NCBI GenBank assembly: GCA_033239125.1
Contig: BSWB01000005.1
Span: 101,803,994-101,867,993 of the forward strand
Direction of reading: 5' to 3'
Source: Fagopyrum homotropicum
Lineage: Eukaryota > Streptophyta > Magnoliopsida > Caryophyllales > Polygonaceae
Length of the DNA stretch: 64,000 nt
Position 1 is the stretch's first letter. Every line of letters begins with the position of its first letter. The position numbers and the translations under genes were made by a program. Shown piece by piece: positions 49,250 through 59,640 of the stretch. The notes beneath the pieces were generated by a model, which had not been told where the DNA came from, searched no databases, and was given only the letters and a program-made list of their open reading frames with translations.

Positions 49250-50818
49250 TCACTGCGGCGGCGGTGGTGGTGGGAATGGAGAGAAACTCGGATCATAGAA
49301 CCGCCCAAACTGCTGGCGGTAGACGTCCCTCATCATGTGGTCGAGGTCGTCTAGGCGTCCGTCTCTAGCATCCGCCCGGATCTCTAGTGCTCCGACTCTC
49401 TCTGAAAGTCCGGTAGCCCAATCCGGCATCTGCTCGTACCATCCCGGGGGGTGACCATACCATGCGGGGGCATCAGCTGGTGCTGGTGCTGGTGGTGGCG
49501 GTGGTGCTGCTGGCTGCGTCGTGGACCAAGGAGGGGGTGTATCGTACCAAGTGGGAGGTGTAGTCATCCACGTAGGCCTCTCACTCACGCTGGCGCGGCG
49601 AGATGACGAGCCTGAAGCTCTAGCTGGGCGTGGAGAGCGTCTAGGTACATCCGGGGCCGCTTCCGGCTGATCCGGAAACGAGCCGAACTCCTGCTCCGCT
49701 CCTCCACCACTCTCGTACTGCTCTCCCATCTCCTCCTCATCTACAACTGGCGGTGGAACGTAAAGGGGAGCTCCTAGCCTGTTCGCATGCATCGCAGCGA
49801 ACGTCTCCTTCCAATTGTGGCGTCCCGCCACAATGGAATACTCCGGCAGCCACTCAATACCCCTGCCTGTCCTACTCTCCCAGGGCATGCCCGCATAAGG
49901 CGGACCTCTATGTGTGGGGAAGATGAGTCCCCTAACCATGAACGCATGTAATCCTAGAGGTACGGCGGGTATGCGGGTGCAACCAGAAAAATCCACTCCG
50001 AATGTCCTAGCTATGTGGGTCACTATCCCTCCATAACCAATGTTCCCCTTCCTCTTGTTCTTCAATTTACTCATTGTAGCCGCCAAAAGAGTAGCACAAT
50101 CTGCGCGGCGACCGTAGAGCATACAGTATAGCAGGAATAGCTCATCCGTCTTGATCTTTTGGGGCGTCTCCGTCCTAGGAAAGAGACACTCCGAAAGAAC
50201 ACGGTGAGCTATCTTCAAGGCTAGATGGTACATCAATCTAGCCTTGGTATCAGCGGGTTGCCAACGGTCCTCGTCGGCGTAGATCATGGCTACCTCCTCC
50301 CAGAAATCCTTAGGGTAGATACCGCTAGGGAATCGACCATTGTAGGTCTCATGGAACCCGAAAATGGCTCCAAACTCAACTATACTCAACTGGTAGTCTC
50401 GATTCATGAGACGGAAGGAGACAGTCCTATCAACATGGCTGTGCTCGAAAGACGTCACAACCTCTCGGGTGATCTCCTCATAGGCATCTTCACGAATGTT
50501 CGTGAAGACGGTCAATCCGGCTCTATCCAAGAGCCATGTAAGATCGTCAACTATGTTGAGAGGATGTAGATCCTCCAACAACAAATACCTAGGGCCAATC
50601 ACTGCCCTCTTCTCTATCTTCTCAAATGCAGCTAGGTGGTCATCATGTATGGTTGGGATGCTAGGGTGAGGTGGTGAAGATGGAGGTGAAGGTGAGGATG
50701 GTGGTGAGGGAGATGAGGGTGGCGGTGCCCTAGATGTGGAGGGGTTGCCCTTTCTTTTCTTATTTTGGTCCCCTTTCTTCTCCTTTATCCTTCCCGAAAC
50801 TCTCCTTACGAAATCCAT
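49250..50818 (-). CDS. Athila third ORF in the env-like position, 522 codons
   Basis: The ORF lies downstream of pol and is read in the same direction. It begins MDFVRRVSGRIKEKKGDQ, followed by a proline/serine-rich stretch, then a globular part (AVIGPRYLLLEDLHPLNIVD, SFRLMNRDYQLSIVEFGAIF, IKTDELFLLYCMLYGRRADC, IARTFGVDFSGCTRIPAVPLG) and a proline-rich tail. The globular part resembles the Athila ORF-1 family and 'putative plant transposon' proteins. Many Athila elements carry an extra ORF at this place that has been called env-like. Here I see no signal peptide and no clear transmembrane helix, so I would not call it an envelope protein. Its function is unknown. The ORF is open over its full length. 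Confidence 0.72.
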   Translation of the reverse strand: MDFVRRVSGRIKEKKGDQNKKRKGNPSTSRAPPPSSPSPPSSPSPPSSPPHPSIPTIHDDHLAAFEKIEKRAVIGPRYLLLEDLHPLNIVDDLTWLLDRAGLTVFTNIREDAYEEITREVVTSFEHSHVDRTVSFRLMNRDYQLSIVEFGAIFGFHETYNGRFPSGIYPKDFWEEVAMIYADEDRWQPADTKARLMYHLALKIAHRVLSECLFPRTETPQKIKTDELFLLYCMLYGRRADCATLLAATMSKLKNKRKGNIGYGGIVTHIARTFGVDFSGCTRIPAVPLGLHAFMVRGLIFPTHRGPPYAGMPWESRTGRGIEWLPEYSIVAGRHNWKETFAAMHANRLGAPLYVPPPVVDEEEMGEQYESGGGAEQEFGSFPDQPEAAPDVPRRSPRPARASGSSSRRASVSERPTWMTTPPTWYDTPPPWSTTQPAAPPPPPAPAPADAPAWYGHPPGWYEQMPDWATGLSERVGALEIRADARDGRLDDLDHMMRDVYRQQFGRFYDPSFSPFPPPPPPQ

Positions 50819-51649
50819 TTCTGTTCAAAATTACGGTCTTTTCTTCGAAAACCACGGCCGTGGAACCTCCAAAGACCGTAATTCTAGGCAGAATCTTGTG
50901 AATCTCAGCAAATTCACCCAATCTCACCACAACAAGCAGTCCTAATCTAATTTCTTCCAATCTTTATCAGTTCTTCCTAAAAATCTATGGCAAAAACGAA
51001 CCAAATCCACTAGAATCGAAGAGAAGGAAATAACCTTTTTTTTTCGGATTGAAAAATCCAAAATGCGGGTTTGTTGATCGTTTTCCACTCGATTTGTTGC
51101 TTGAATCTTGTTCGTGGTTGGATTTGCTGCAGTTTAGGACGAAGAATCGTTGAAAACGATTAGAAAATGAAGAATTTGGAGAGGGTTCGTGTTTTCGGTA
51201 TCTAGGTCGTGGAATTGGGGAAGGATTGTGGTGTTTTTGTGACGAAGTGTGGCTTTTATACTCGCAGGCAAAATTTCAAAAATCACGGTCTGTCGGGGCA
51301 TTCCACGGCCGTGGAAATGTACGGACCCGTGGTTTTGGTGATTTTTCACAGGCTTTTGAGAATTACGGCCACTGTAGCTATGACGACCGTGATTTAGACC
51401 GTGGAACCCTCTGTAAAGCTTCAAAGTCCAAATTTCGTCGCTTTTCTTTGACATTATCCCTCCTTTCTCCTTTTCCATCATTCCTACAACCAAAAACACG
51501 AACATACCGGAAGAAATCGAGGCAAAACAAAGCGAAAACGTCTATTCTAAACTAATCTATGAATCGAAAACAAAAACGAGAATGCAATACCTTGGGTTGC
51601 CTCCCAAGAAGCGCTTTGTTTAAGGTCCGTAGCTAGACCAATCTCGCAC
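50819..51649 (-). other. Athila spacer between gag-pol and the third ORF
   Basis: Non-coding, 831 bases. It contains two full palindromes CCACGGCCGTGG (about 50852 and 51301), each flanked by ATTACGGTC or ATCACGGTC half-sites. These could belong to the leader or promoter of the third ORF, which is a guess. Short open frames here are not convincing. Confidence 0.5.
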
Positions 51650-54600
51650 TTATTCGAGTGCGGTAGGTGCAAACTCCTCAGCTTGGAGTTCCGGCGAGTA
51701 CTTCTTGAGTCGTTGGCCGTTCACCTTAAAACTTCCACTAGCTTCACCCCATACTTCAACTGCACCATGGGGGAAAATACGCTTAATTAGAAAAGGTCCA
51801 GTCCAACGAGATTTTAACTTACCTGGAAAGAGGCGAAGTCTCGAATTGAAGAGGAGAACTTGATCTCCTTCTTGGAAGTCCTTTGGAATGATATGCTTAT
51901 CATGCCAACGCTTTGCTCTTTCCTTGTAGATCTTAGCGTTTTCATAGGCGTTCAAACGGAGTTCATCCAGCTCGTTGATGTCTAGGAGACGCTTCTCTCC
52001 CGCTTCCTTCATGCCGAAATTCAGCCATTTGATAGCCCAAAACGCTTTGTGCTCTAGCTCTACCGGCAAATGACAAGACTTCCCATACACAAGGTTGTAT
52101 GGTGTGGTTCCTATGGGAGTCTTGTATGCAGTCCGGTATGCCCATAATGCATCATCTAGTTTCAAGGACCAATCCTTCCTAGTCTTTGAAACCGTCTTCT
52201 CTAGAATTCCCTTGATCTCCCTATTTGAGATCTCAACTTGTCCACTCGTTTGTGGATGGTAAGGGGTGGCGATCTTGTGAGTAACCCCATACTTGGTTAG
52301 AAGAGCATCAAAGCGACGGGCTATGAAGTGAGAACCTCCATCACTAATGATCGTCCTTGGCGTCCCGAATCGCGGAAAGATGGTCTTGTTGAAGAACTTG
52401 ACCACCACCATGGCATCATTTGTGGGAGAGGCAATTGCTTCGACCCATCTAGAGACGTAATCTACCGCCAATAGTATGTATTGGTTTCCACAAGAAGAAG
52501 GGAATGGTCCCATGAAATCGACTCCCCAAACGTCGAAAATCTCCACCTCCTGGATGTTGTTGAGGGGCATCTCGTTCCTCCTAGAGATATTGCCTGTTCT
52601 TTGACAAGCATCGCAACAAGAAACAAAGGATTGCACATCTTTAAATAAAGTAGGCCAATAGAATCCAGATTGCAATACCTTTGCGCTAGTTTTGTTCGAA
52701 CTAGCGTGTCCTCCACAAGGTAGTGAATGACAATGACGGATGACACTTTGCATCTCATCTTCCGGCACACATCGCCGGATGATGCCATCCGGACCTCTCT
52801 TGAAGAGGAGAGGCTCGTTCCAATGGTATTCTCGGACGTCCCTGAAGAACTTCTTCCTTTGTGCGTATGACAGTCCGGGTGGTATCTCCTGGCAAACCAA
52901 ATAGTTAACGAAGTCAGCAAACCATGGTTCGTTACCTTTGGAGATTACCTTGATGCACTCCTCTATGATATGTAGGTGTTCGTCCGGGAAGGAGTCATCA
53001 ATGGGTAAATGGTCGTCCTCTAGATGTGTTAGACGACTCAAATGATCCGCAACAGAATTTTCTGAGCCTTTCTTGTCGCGGATCTCAAGATCGAATTCTT
53101 GTAGGAGAAGAATCCATCTAATTAGCCTTGGCTTCGCGTCTTTTTTTGCAAGGAGGTACCGGATCGCAGCATGATCCGTGTAGATAATCACCTTTGCACC
53201 TACAAGATAAGAGCAAAACTTGTCAATAGCGTAGACAATGGCTAGAAACTCTTTTTCCGTAGTGGCGTAGTTGAGCTGGGCTTCGTCTAGCGTCTTGCTA
53301 GCATAGTATATGGCGTGGGTTCGTCCTTCCTTTCGTTGCCCAAGAACAGCTCCAATGGCTACGTCACTAGCATCACACATAATCTCGAAAGGGAGAGTCC
53401 AATCCGGGGGTTGGATAATGGGTGCTGAAATTAGAGCTTGCCGAATGGTGTTGAACGCGTCTAGACATTCCTGTGAAAACTCAAAAACCGCATCCTTCAT
53501 CAATAGATTAGTGAGAGGTTTTGATATCTTAGAAAAGTCCTGAATGAAACGTCTATAAAATCCAGCATGTCCTAGGAAACTTCTTATTCCCTTCACCGAA
53601 ATTGGGGGAGGAAGTTTCTCTATGGTCTCTATTTTAGCTTTGTCTACCTCTATCCCTCTACTAGAGACTAAGTGACCTAACACGATTCCTTCCTTAACCA
53701 TGAATTGACACTTCTCCCAATTAAGAACTAGGTTAGTGTCTTCACATCTTTGCAAAACAAGAGAAAGGTTAGAAAGACAATCGTTAAAAGAGGAACCGTA
53801 AACGGAGAAGTCGTCCATGAAGACTTCCATGATTTCCTCTACATATTCGGAGAAGATGGCCATCATGCACCGTTGAAAGGTGGCTGGGGCGTTGCAAAGC
53901 CCGAACGGCATTCTCCTATAAGCGAACGTACCCCAAGGGCACGTGAATGTGGTCTTCTCTTGATCATCCGGATGTATCGGGATCTGAAAGAAACCACTAT
54001 AGCCGTCAAGGTAGCAAAAGTATGAATGTTGTGCTAACCTTTCAAGCATTTGATCGATGAATGGCAATGGAAAGTGATCCTTCCGCGTTGCATTGTTGAG
54101 CTTGCGGTAGTCTATGCACATTCGCCATCCAGTTACAATTCGGGTAGGAATGAGTTCGTTGTTCTTATTGGTGATGACTGTCATTCCTCCCTTCTTCGGA
54201 ACTACTTGAACTGGGCTCACCCACTTGCTATCGGAGATAGGATAGATGATACCTGCATCAAGAAGTTTAAGAATTTCCTTCTTGACAACCTCCTTCATGG
54301 TCGGATTCAACCGCCTTTGAGGTTGTCTTGAAGTTCTAAAGTCCTCCTCCATTAGTATCTTATGCATGCATAGGGAGGGTTTAATTCCTACTAAGTCCTC
54401 AATAGTATAGCCTATGGCTTTTCTATGTTTCCTAAGGACAATCATGAGCTGTTCATGTTCATCTATGCTTAATTCGGAACTAACGATAACCGGGAAGGTG
54501 GAATTAGATCCAAGAAAAGCGTACCTTAGATGAGTAGGAAGTGGTTTGAGTTCCATTGCTTTCGGAGCTTCCAATGATCCTTGAGGAGCTTCCGATGTTT

Positions 54601-57523
54601 CCTTAGAAGTTTCTAATGAGGTTGGATGGTTTGGAGAAGAATTAGAAGAAGTTGAAGAAGTATGCCGATCACCATCTTCCACGGCCAAAATTACGGTCTC
54701 CTCTGGAGTTCCACGGCCGTAATATCCTCTGGAATGGAGGTTGATTTTGGTCGTGGAATCCACGGTCGTGGAATACAGAGTATGACCGTGGATTCGAGTA
54801 TTTTCAGCCTCATCGTGGAGTTTCTCAAACTCCACTTCATACATCTCTTCTTGTGCTCCTAAGGCTTTAATTTCCTCTTTGCACTCTTCCTCTTCTCCTA
54901 CATCGGTTAGACTCATAGTAATAACCTTTTGCAAAGGATCGTTAAAGAGAATTGCACTTACCTCTTCCCTAGATAAACCTTCTTCGTCTTGGACATTGTA
55001 AATATCCTCATCAAAGATTGGCTCCTTCACTAGAGTGGAAAGAACGAATTCTACTTTCTCTTCCCCAATATCAAAAGCGAGCCTCCCATTCTTGCAATCG
55101 ACCATGCAGCCAGAAGTTGCAAGAAACGGCCTTCCGAGTATGATCGGGACCGGACTATCCGCAGGAATGTCAAGCACGACAAAATCAATGGGAACAAAGA
55201 ACTTGCCTAGCTTGACCGGGACGTCTTCTACAATGCCGACGGGGCGAGTAATGGATCGATCCGCCATGTATAACGTCATCTTCACCGGTTTAGGGTCGCC
55301 TAAACCGATCTTCCTGCACAATGCAAGTGGTATGATGCTCACACTTGCTCCCAAGTCACATAAAGCGTCATATGTGACCTCTCCCACTCCAATGGGAATG
55401 CAAAATGACCCCGGATCTTTCAGCTTTGGGGGCATTTTCTCCTTCATAGTCTTGATGAGATCCGAAGAATCCGAACTCATCTTGACTTCACCAAAATCTT
55501 CTAGCTTCCTCTTGTTAGAGAGGAGCTCCTTCAAGAACTTGCCATAAGCCGGCATACCTACAATGGCATCAATGAAAGGTATATTAATATGCAGCTTGCT
55601 CATGAGTTCTATAAACTTACCAAATTGTTTATCTAGGCGCGCTCGCGCTCTAGATTGAGGGAACGGTAGGGGAGGTTTGAAAGCTGGAGGAGGAACATAG
55701 ACGTCTTCCTTCTCCTTCCCCTTTTCTTTGCCCTTCTCTACGGGGACTTCAACGAACGTAGGCTGCGGATCGGTGGTAGTCACTCCGCTCCTAGTTGTAA
55801 TCGCCATTACCCTTCCTTTAGGGTTGTCCTCCGTTTTTCCTGGAAGTTTCCCTTGATTTCTAGGAACTTCCTCCGCATGGTTGAACATTTGGTTTTCCAA
55901 AACCTTTTGAGCTTTGTCAACCTTAGAAATTTGATCATCAACCTTGATGATGCGGTTCTCCAACCCTTGAAGCTTTCCCAAGATTGTTTCCAACATAGGA
56001 TCCGGCTTCTCCTTTCCCGTATTGTTTCCTCCATTTGATGATTGCCCCTGGCTTTTCAAAGGAGTAGAGGAAGAAGAGGGTGGAGTTAGTGAATTGGAAT
56101 TGGAAGGATAGGAGTTACCGGAATTTTGTTGATTGGAGCGCCAATTGTTGTTGTTCGAACCCCGATTGTTGTTCCAATTGTTGTTGTTCCGGTTGTTGTT
56201 GTTTCCATTCCAATTGTTATTCCGGTTATTGTTCCGGTTATTGTTGTTGCGGTTGGTGTTATCACCGCCGTTGTTGTTGCCCAAATAGCCAACATCCTTC
56301 TCTTGTTGCTTTGGGAAGTTGGTCTTGATAGTCTCCTTCAACTCTTTGATCTCATTGTTGAGGGAGAAAATCTGATTTTGAGCTTCATGTGTGAGCTTTG
56401 CTCCTTGCTCTACACGATTTCCCTCCACTTTCCGGTGGGAATACTTCTCTATGACTCTTGCCTGCTTCTCAATGAAGTCCCAAGCGTCATCTTCTCTCAT
56501 GTCCATGAACGTTCCACATGAGAGGGATTGGAGGTTGAATTGCGTTCCCGCATCCAGCCCTTTGTAGTAAATCTCCAGTAAGGCAAGCTTGGATATGCCA
56601 TGATGAGGGCAATCCAAGAGCAAATCCTGAAACCTTTCCCAAGATTGAAACAAACTTTCGTTAGGTCTCATAGAAAAAGCATTAATCTTACCTCTAAGTT
56701 CCGCCGTTTTGGATGGCGGAAAGAATTTGGTGAGAAACTCTGCGGAGAGGTCTTCCCATGTTTCTAGTTTCCCACTAGGAAGAGCTTGGTACCAAGATAG
56801 CGCTTTCCCTTTCAAGGAGAAAAAGAAAGGTTTGAGCTTATAGCTGTTGGTAGTAGCGCTCTTCGGTCTCATCGTCTCCATCATACACTCAAAGTTTTGC
56901 AAGTGTTGGTGTGGAGATTCAGCGCTTGTACCGCCAAACTGACTTTGGCGAACAAGAGTGATAACTTGAGGGTTAAAGCTAAACCCTTGTACATCCTCAG
57001 CATCAAAATTCACACCTAAGCGGCGTGGTTGTTGTGTCGGATCCATCCGCTGGCCAAGAGTTCTCGGCTCATTATCCACACGTTCGACCCTCGCGTTCCT
57101 AGGTGGAATGCGGCGGTTAGCAGCTCCTTGTGGATTGAAAGGATTTATATTGATCGTGGGATCAATCTCTTCTAGCGGAGACATGGAAGAATCACTATCA
57201 TCGGTGGATGAGTGGTTTCTTCTTCTAGATCTTGTCCTCCTTCTCGAGGACTTCTTGCCCACCTTATCTTCAAGATCACTCATTTTTATCTTCATTTGGA
57301 CGATCATGTCTTGTAGACCGTTAACTTGAGTTTGATGACGATCCATCTCATCCTGGAGGAGAGTCTCATTCCATCGGAGTTGAGCTTCTTTCTCCGCCAA
57401 CTTAGTTTGAAGATTGTGCTCGTTTTCTTCAGCCATCTTCCTTTCCTTGCGCTTTTGCCTCAAGGTTTTCTCTAGCTCTTGATCAAGAGGTAAGAGATCT
57501 TTGGTGTTCCTAGACCTGCGCAT
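51650..57523 (-). CDS. Athila gag-pol polyprotein, 1957 codons, uninterrupted
   Basis: The single ORF starts 100 bases after the 5' LTR. Gag occupies roughly residues 1-560 (FSLKGKALSWYQALPSG, LSAEFLTKFFPPSKTAELRG) and ends in an Asn/Arg-rich tract (NNNRNNNRNNNWNGNNNN); no CCHC knuckle is seen. Protease has CDLGASVSIIPL near residue 722. Reverse transcriptase has CIDYRKLNNATRKDHFPLPF and VFMDDFSVYG near residue 1234. RNase H has IMCDASDVAIGAVLG near 1382. Integrase has an HHCC finger near 1595-1640 (CGGHASSNKT, CCDACQ), VDFMGPF near 1666, ISDGGSHF near 1728 and YHPQTSGQVEISNREIK. Between protease and reverse transcriptase lies an acidic linker whose DNA carries the element's palindromic motif. 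No frameshift or stop is present, so it may be functional. It makes virus-like particles and cDNA and integrates it. Confidence 0.95.
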   Translation of the reverse strand: MRRSRNTKDLLPLDQELEKTLRQKRKERKMAEENEHNLQTKLAEKEAQLRWNETLLQDEMDRHQTQVNGLQDMIVQMKIKMSDLEDKVGKKSSRRRTRSRRRNHSSTDDSDSSMSPLEEIDPTININPFNPQGAANRRIPPRNARVERVDNEPRTLGQRMDPTQQPRRLGVNFDAEDVQGFSFNPQVITLVRQSQFGGTSAESPHQHLQNFECMMETMRPKSATTNSYKLKPFFFSLKGKALSWYQALPSGKLETWEDLSAEFLTKFFPPSKTAELRGKINAFSMRPNESLFQSWERFQDLLLDCPHHGISKLALLEIYYKGLDAGTQFNLQSLSCGTFMDMREDDAWDFIEKQARVIEKYSHRKVEGNRVEQGAKLTHEAQNQIFSLNNEIKELKETIKTNFPKQQEKDVGYLGNNNGGDNTNRNNNNRNNNRNNNWNGNNNNRNNNNWNNNRGSNNNNWRSNQQNSGNSYPSNSNSLTPPSSSSTPLKSQGQSSNGGNNTGKEKPDPMLETILGKLQGLENRIIKVDDQISKVDKAQKVLENQMFNHAEEVPRNQGKLPGKTEDNPKGRVMAITTRSGVTTTDPQPTFVEVPVEKGKEKGKEKEDVYVPPPAFKPPLPFPQSRARARLDKQFGKFIELMSKLHINIPFIDAIVGMPAYGKFLKELLSNKRKLEDFGEVKMSSDSSDLIKTMKEKMPPKLKDPGSFCIPIGVGEVTYDALCDLGASVSIIPLALCRKIGLGDPKPVKMTLYMADRSITRPVGIVEDVPVKLGKFFVPIDFVVLDIPADSPVPIILGRPFLATSGCMVDCKNGRLAFDIGEEKVEFVLSTLVKEPIFDEDIYNVQDEEGLSREEVSAILFNDPLQKVITMSLTDVGEEEECKEEIKALGAQEEMYEVEFEKLHDEAENTRIHGHTLYSTTVDSTTKINLHSRGYYGRGTPEETVILAVEDGDRHTSSTSSNSSPNHPTSLETSKETSEAPQGSLEAPKAMELKPLPTHLRYAFLGSNSTFPVIVSSELSIDEHEQLMIVLRKHRKAIGYTIEDLVGIKPSLCMHKILMEEDFRTSRQPQRRLNPTMKEVVKKEILKLLDAGIIYPISDSKWVSPVQVVPKKGGMTVITNKNNELIPTRIVTGWRMCIDYRKLNNATRKDHFPLPFIDQMLERLAQHSYFCYLDGYSGFFQIPIHPDDQEKTTFTCPWGTFAYRRMPFGLCNAPATFQRCMMAIFSEYVEEIMEVFMDDFSVYGSSFNDCLSNLSLVLQRCEDTNLVLNWEKCQFMVKEGIVLGHLVSSRGIEVDKAKIETIEKLPPPISVKGIRSFLGHAGFYRRFIQDFSKISKPLTNLLMKDAVFEFSQECLDAFNTIRQALISAPIIQPPDWTLPFEIMCDASDVAIGAVLGQRKEGRTHAIYYASKTLDEAQLNYATTEKEFLAIVYAIDKFCSYLVGAKVIIYTDHAAIRYLLAKKDAKPRLIRWILLLQEFDLEIRDKKGSENSVADHLSRLTHLEDDHLPIDDSFPDEHLHIIEECIKVISKGNEPWFADFVNYLVCQEIPPGLSYAQRKKFFRDVREYHWNEPLLFKRGPDGIIRRCVPEDEMQSVIRHCHSLPCGGHASSNKTSAKVLQSGFYWPTLFKDVQSFVSCCDACQRTGNISRRNEMPLNNIQEVEIFDVWGVDFMGPFPSSCGNQYILLAVDYVSRWVEAIASPTNDAMVVVKFFNKTIFPRFGTPRTIISDGGSHFIARRFDALLTKYGVTHKIATPYHPQTSGQVEISNREIKGILEKTVSKTRKDWSLKLDDALWAYRTAYKTPIGTTPYNLVYGKSCHLPVELEHKAFWAIKWLNFGMKEAGEKRLLDINELDELRLNAYENAKIYKERAKRWHDKHIIPKDFQEGDQVLLFNSRLRLFPGKLKSRWTGPFLIKRIFPHGAVEVWGEASGSFKVNGQRLKKYSPELQAEEFAPTALE

Positions 57524-57624
57524 GCACTCAAAGAAAAATCAAATAACGAGAGCAAGCTCCCAAGCTTGACAACCGGCTACCGGATTCGGACGAAGCCAAA
57601 TCCCCGGCAACGGCGCCAAAAACT
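57524..57624 (-). other. Athila leader with aspartate-tRNA primer-binding site
   Basis: On the plus strand TCCCCGGCAACGGCGCCA (57600-57618) equals the 3' end of plant tRNA-Asp(GTC) including CCA. On the element strand it therefore reads as the complementary primer-binding site, a few bases after the 5' LTR. The remaining leader to the gag ATG is about 80 bases. Confidence 0.92.
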
Positions 57625-59308
57625 TGTTCGCCCCTAGAGGTGTGTGCAAATAAGCTTTAAATTTATAAAACTAGAATCAAGCAAGCGAACCCGCAGTGTA
57701 CGGATCGACGTAGATTAGCAAGAATTCCAGAGTATCGAACACAGGGATTTGGGTGGAACGAACTCGATCGCAGGTTATCAAGCAAGTGAATATGGGAGTT
57801 TGCAAATTATCGGGAAAACAACAATCCTAAAGATCCAAGTATCCAGCTGTGGCAATCGATTCAAGATATACTAATGATATAAAGACAGAGTCGAGATATG
57901 CAAGGGTATACTAATGTAAGGTAATCGTACGGTTGAGGTTCCAAAAACCTTATGTAATTCACCTAAAAGACACTCCCTATACAGGTTGTTGAGGCTCAAT
58001 ATAGAAAGATTCTAAAGGCAAGGATTAGTATCGAATACCCAAACTTATAATCTAAAGATCAAGACTAACTTATCCGATTGAGGTTGTTGAGGCTCACAAT
58101 CGAGGTAGAGGTTGTTGAGGCTTCACTACCACCTAGAAAAGACAAGTCTAAGCTAAGCTAAAGCAAATCTTCAACTTTAGATTAAGGTAAAAGCAAGCTC
58201 GTAGACTTAGGGAAATTACGGTTGAATCTTGAGATTCCACGGTCGTGGAACTCAAGAACAGCCCGTGATTTAGGGTTGTCGGCGATAATTCTCTAACTCT
58301 CAGGGTCTAATCTGTTTACGATCGATCTATCATCATCTAAGCCACAACTATCAACCTTTCACCTTAGAATTGTTAAGGGTTTTTAGCCAATAACTGTCAT
58401 ATTGATATTGATTCAAGAATTAAAAGATAAAAGATGAAAACTTTCAAGAACTATCAATAATCTTCAAGTGAATCTCAGAATCACAATCAAGAACAAGTGT
58501 TTACCTAAAGATTCAAAACGGACCAAGCAATCACAATCTTTAGGAAAGAAGAGAAACGGGATGTCAATCCGATTCTGAATCAAACCTAAACAAGAAGAGA
58601 GATCTTCTTGCAAAATCCTCCAAGAACTTCGACCTTCCACAAACACGAAGATCACAAACAGCAACTCTTCAATATGAACTTTGATCTTCAATGAGATCTC
58701 CAAATTACCTCCAAGATGAGGGTTTTTGCGTTTTGCCGCTAAGCGAGGGTTGAAAAGTCGTAAGCGAGGTGAGCGAGGTGACGGAATCTTGCCTCATCCG
58801 TCTATTTTATAATGCAGGGCAAAATGTCGGCCCGGCCCAATCTTCAAAAGATCGTGGCTTCGAAACATGGCGAAAAGATTCGCCAAAATCACGGTCGTGG
58901 AATCTTTTCACGACCGTAATTTAGGGCGTGGAAACTACTACGGTTAGTTCCACGGCCGTAATATCCCCTGGAATGAACATCGAATTCTGACTTGGTTTCC
59001 ACGGCCGTAATTTAGGGTAAGAGCGTGGTTTTTGGCCTTCATTCGTGCATTCCTCAATCTAAGACTCCAAATTGCTTCCAAAAAGTGTCTTCGATCTATG
59101 GACATATCAACTCAACTCTCCTTTGCTCGATTCCGTTCGGAAATAGCTCCAAATCACCTATAATCAACATAGAACTCGTGTAGACATCCATATCGACAAT
59201 ATAGGCAATACTAGCTCACATATGCACAAAGCTCAATCAAAGACTATCAATATGAATCAAATACGATTAGAAAACGTGCCTAAAATATCACAATATTTCA
59301 TGCTAACA
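57625..59308 (-). repeat. 5' LTR of the Athila element
   Basis: Same length and, by eye, same sequence as 46231-47914. In element orientation it starts at 59308. It carries the same palindromic motifs (near 58240, 58893, 58945 and 58998). Confidence 0.95.
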
Positions 59309-59640
59309 GAATGCGACCGGGAGATCCAAAAGAGTGGCAGTTGGGGTTCCGTACATTTTAGGAGGGGTTTTGGTTCGAGTCGGGTTGTGTATTGCTCTTT
59401 CTTTATTGTATTTTGCATGCCGCATGTATGGCGTTTGGTCTTTGGAGTTGTTTTTCGGCAGAAGTCCGTTGCTTGTATTCTTTCGGGTTTCCTTGCATTG
59501 CATAAAAATGTATTTCGGTTTTGATATTTATTTGTGCCTTGTTGTAAGATCCGGTGAAATTGTTGTTAGGCTAAGGGTCGGGACCCATTGTGTGGTCTCC
59601 GCCCGTGGCACCCCGAGTCCCGCGAATTTGGGGTGTTACA
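59309..59640 (+). mobile_element. Solo gypsy LTR (level 1), last segment
   Basis: It begins with the GAATG duplication of the Athila insertion and continues as GCGACCGGGAGATCC, matching the LTR of the level-5 element from about 26430. It ends TTTGGGGTGTTACA at 59640. CTCTC follows, the right target duplication of the solo LTR. The open frames here (59222, 59334) are LTR sequence, not genes. Confidence 0.85.

Larger units (their letters stand above)
46231..59308 (-). mobile_element. Complete Athila-type Ty3/gypsy retrotransposon (level 2b)
   Basis: GAATG is duplicated at 46226-46230 and 59309-59313. Both LTRs are 1684 bp (46231-47914 and 57625-59308), start TGTTCGCCCC and end GCTAACA, and I saw no difference between them. 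The primer-binding site matches aspartate tRNA, as is usual for Athila. Next to the 3' LTR the minus strand reads GCTAAGTATGGGGTTATT, the purine-rich tract typical of the group. It encodes one long gag-pol and a separate ORF downstream of pol. Total length is 13,078 bp. Identical LTRs and open frames point to a very recent insertion. Confidence 0.95.

Noticed and set aside
56126..56521. Hydrophobic-looking plus-strand frame (many V and I)
   Set aside because: It is the antisense of the Asn/Arg-rich tract of Athila gag; the apparent membrane segment is a by-product of the codon repeat.
57600..57618. Sequence identical to the 3' end of a tRNA-Asp
   Set aside because: Only the 3' end is present, with no cloverleaf upstream. 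Its place next to the LTR shows that it is the primer-binding site of the Athila element, not a tRNA gene.
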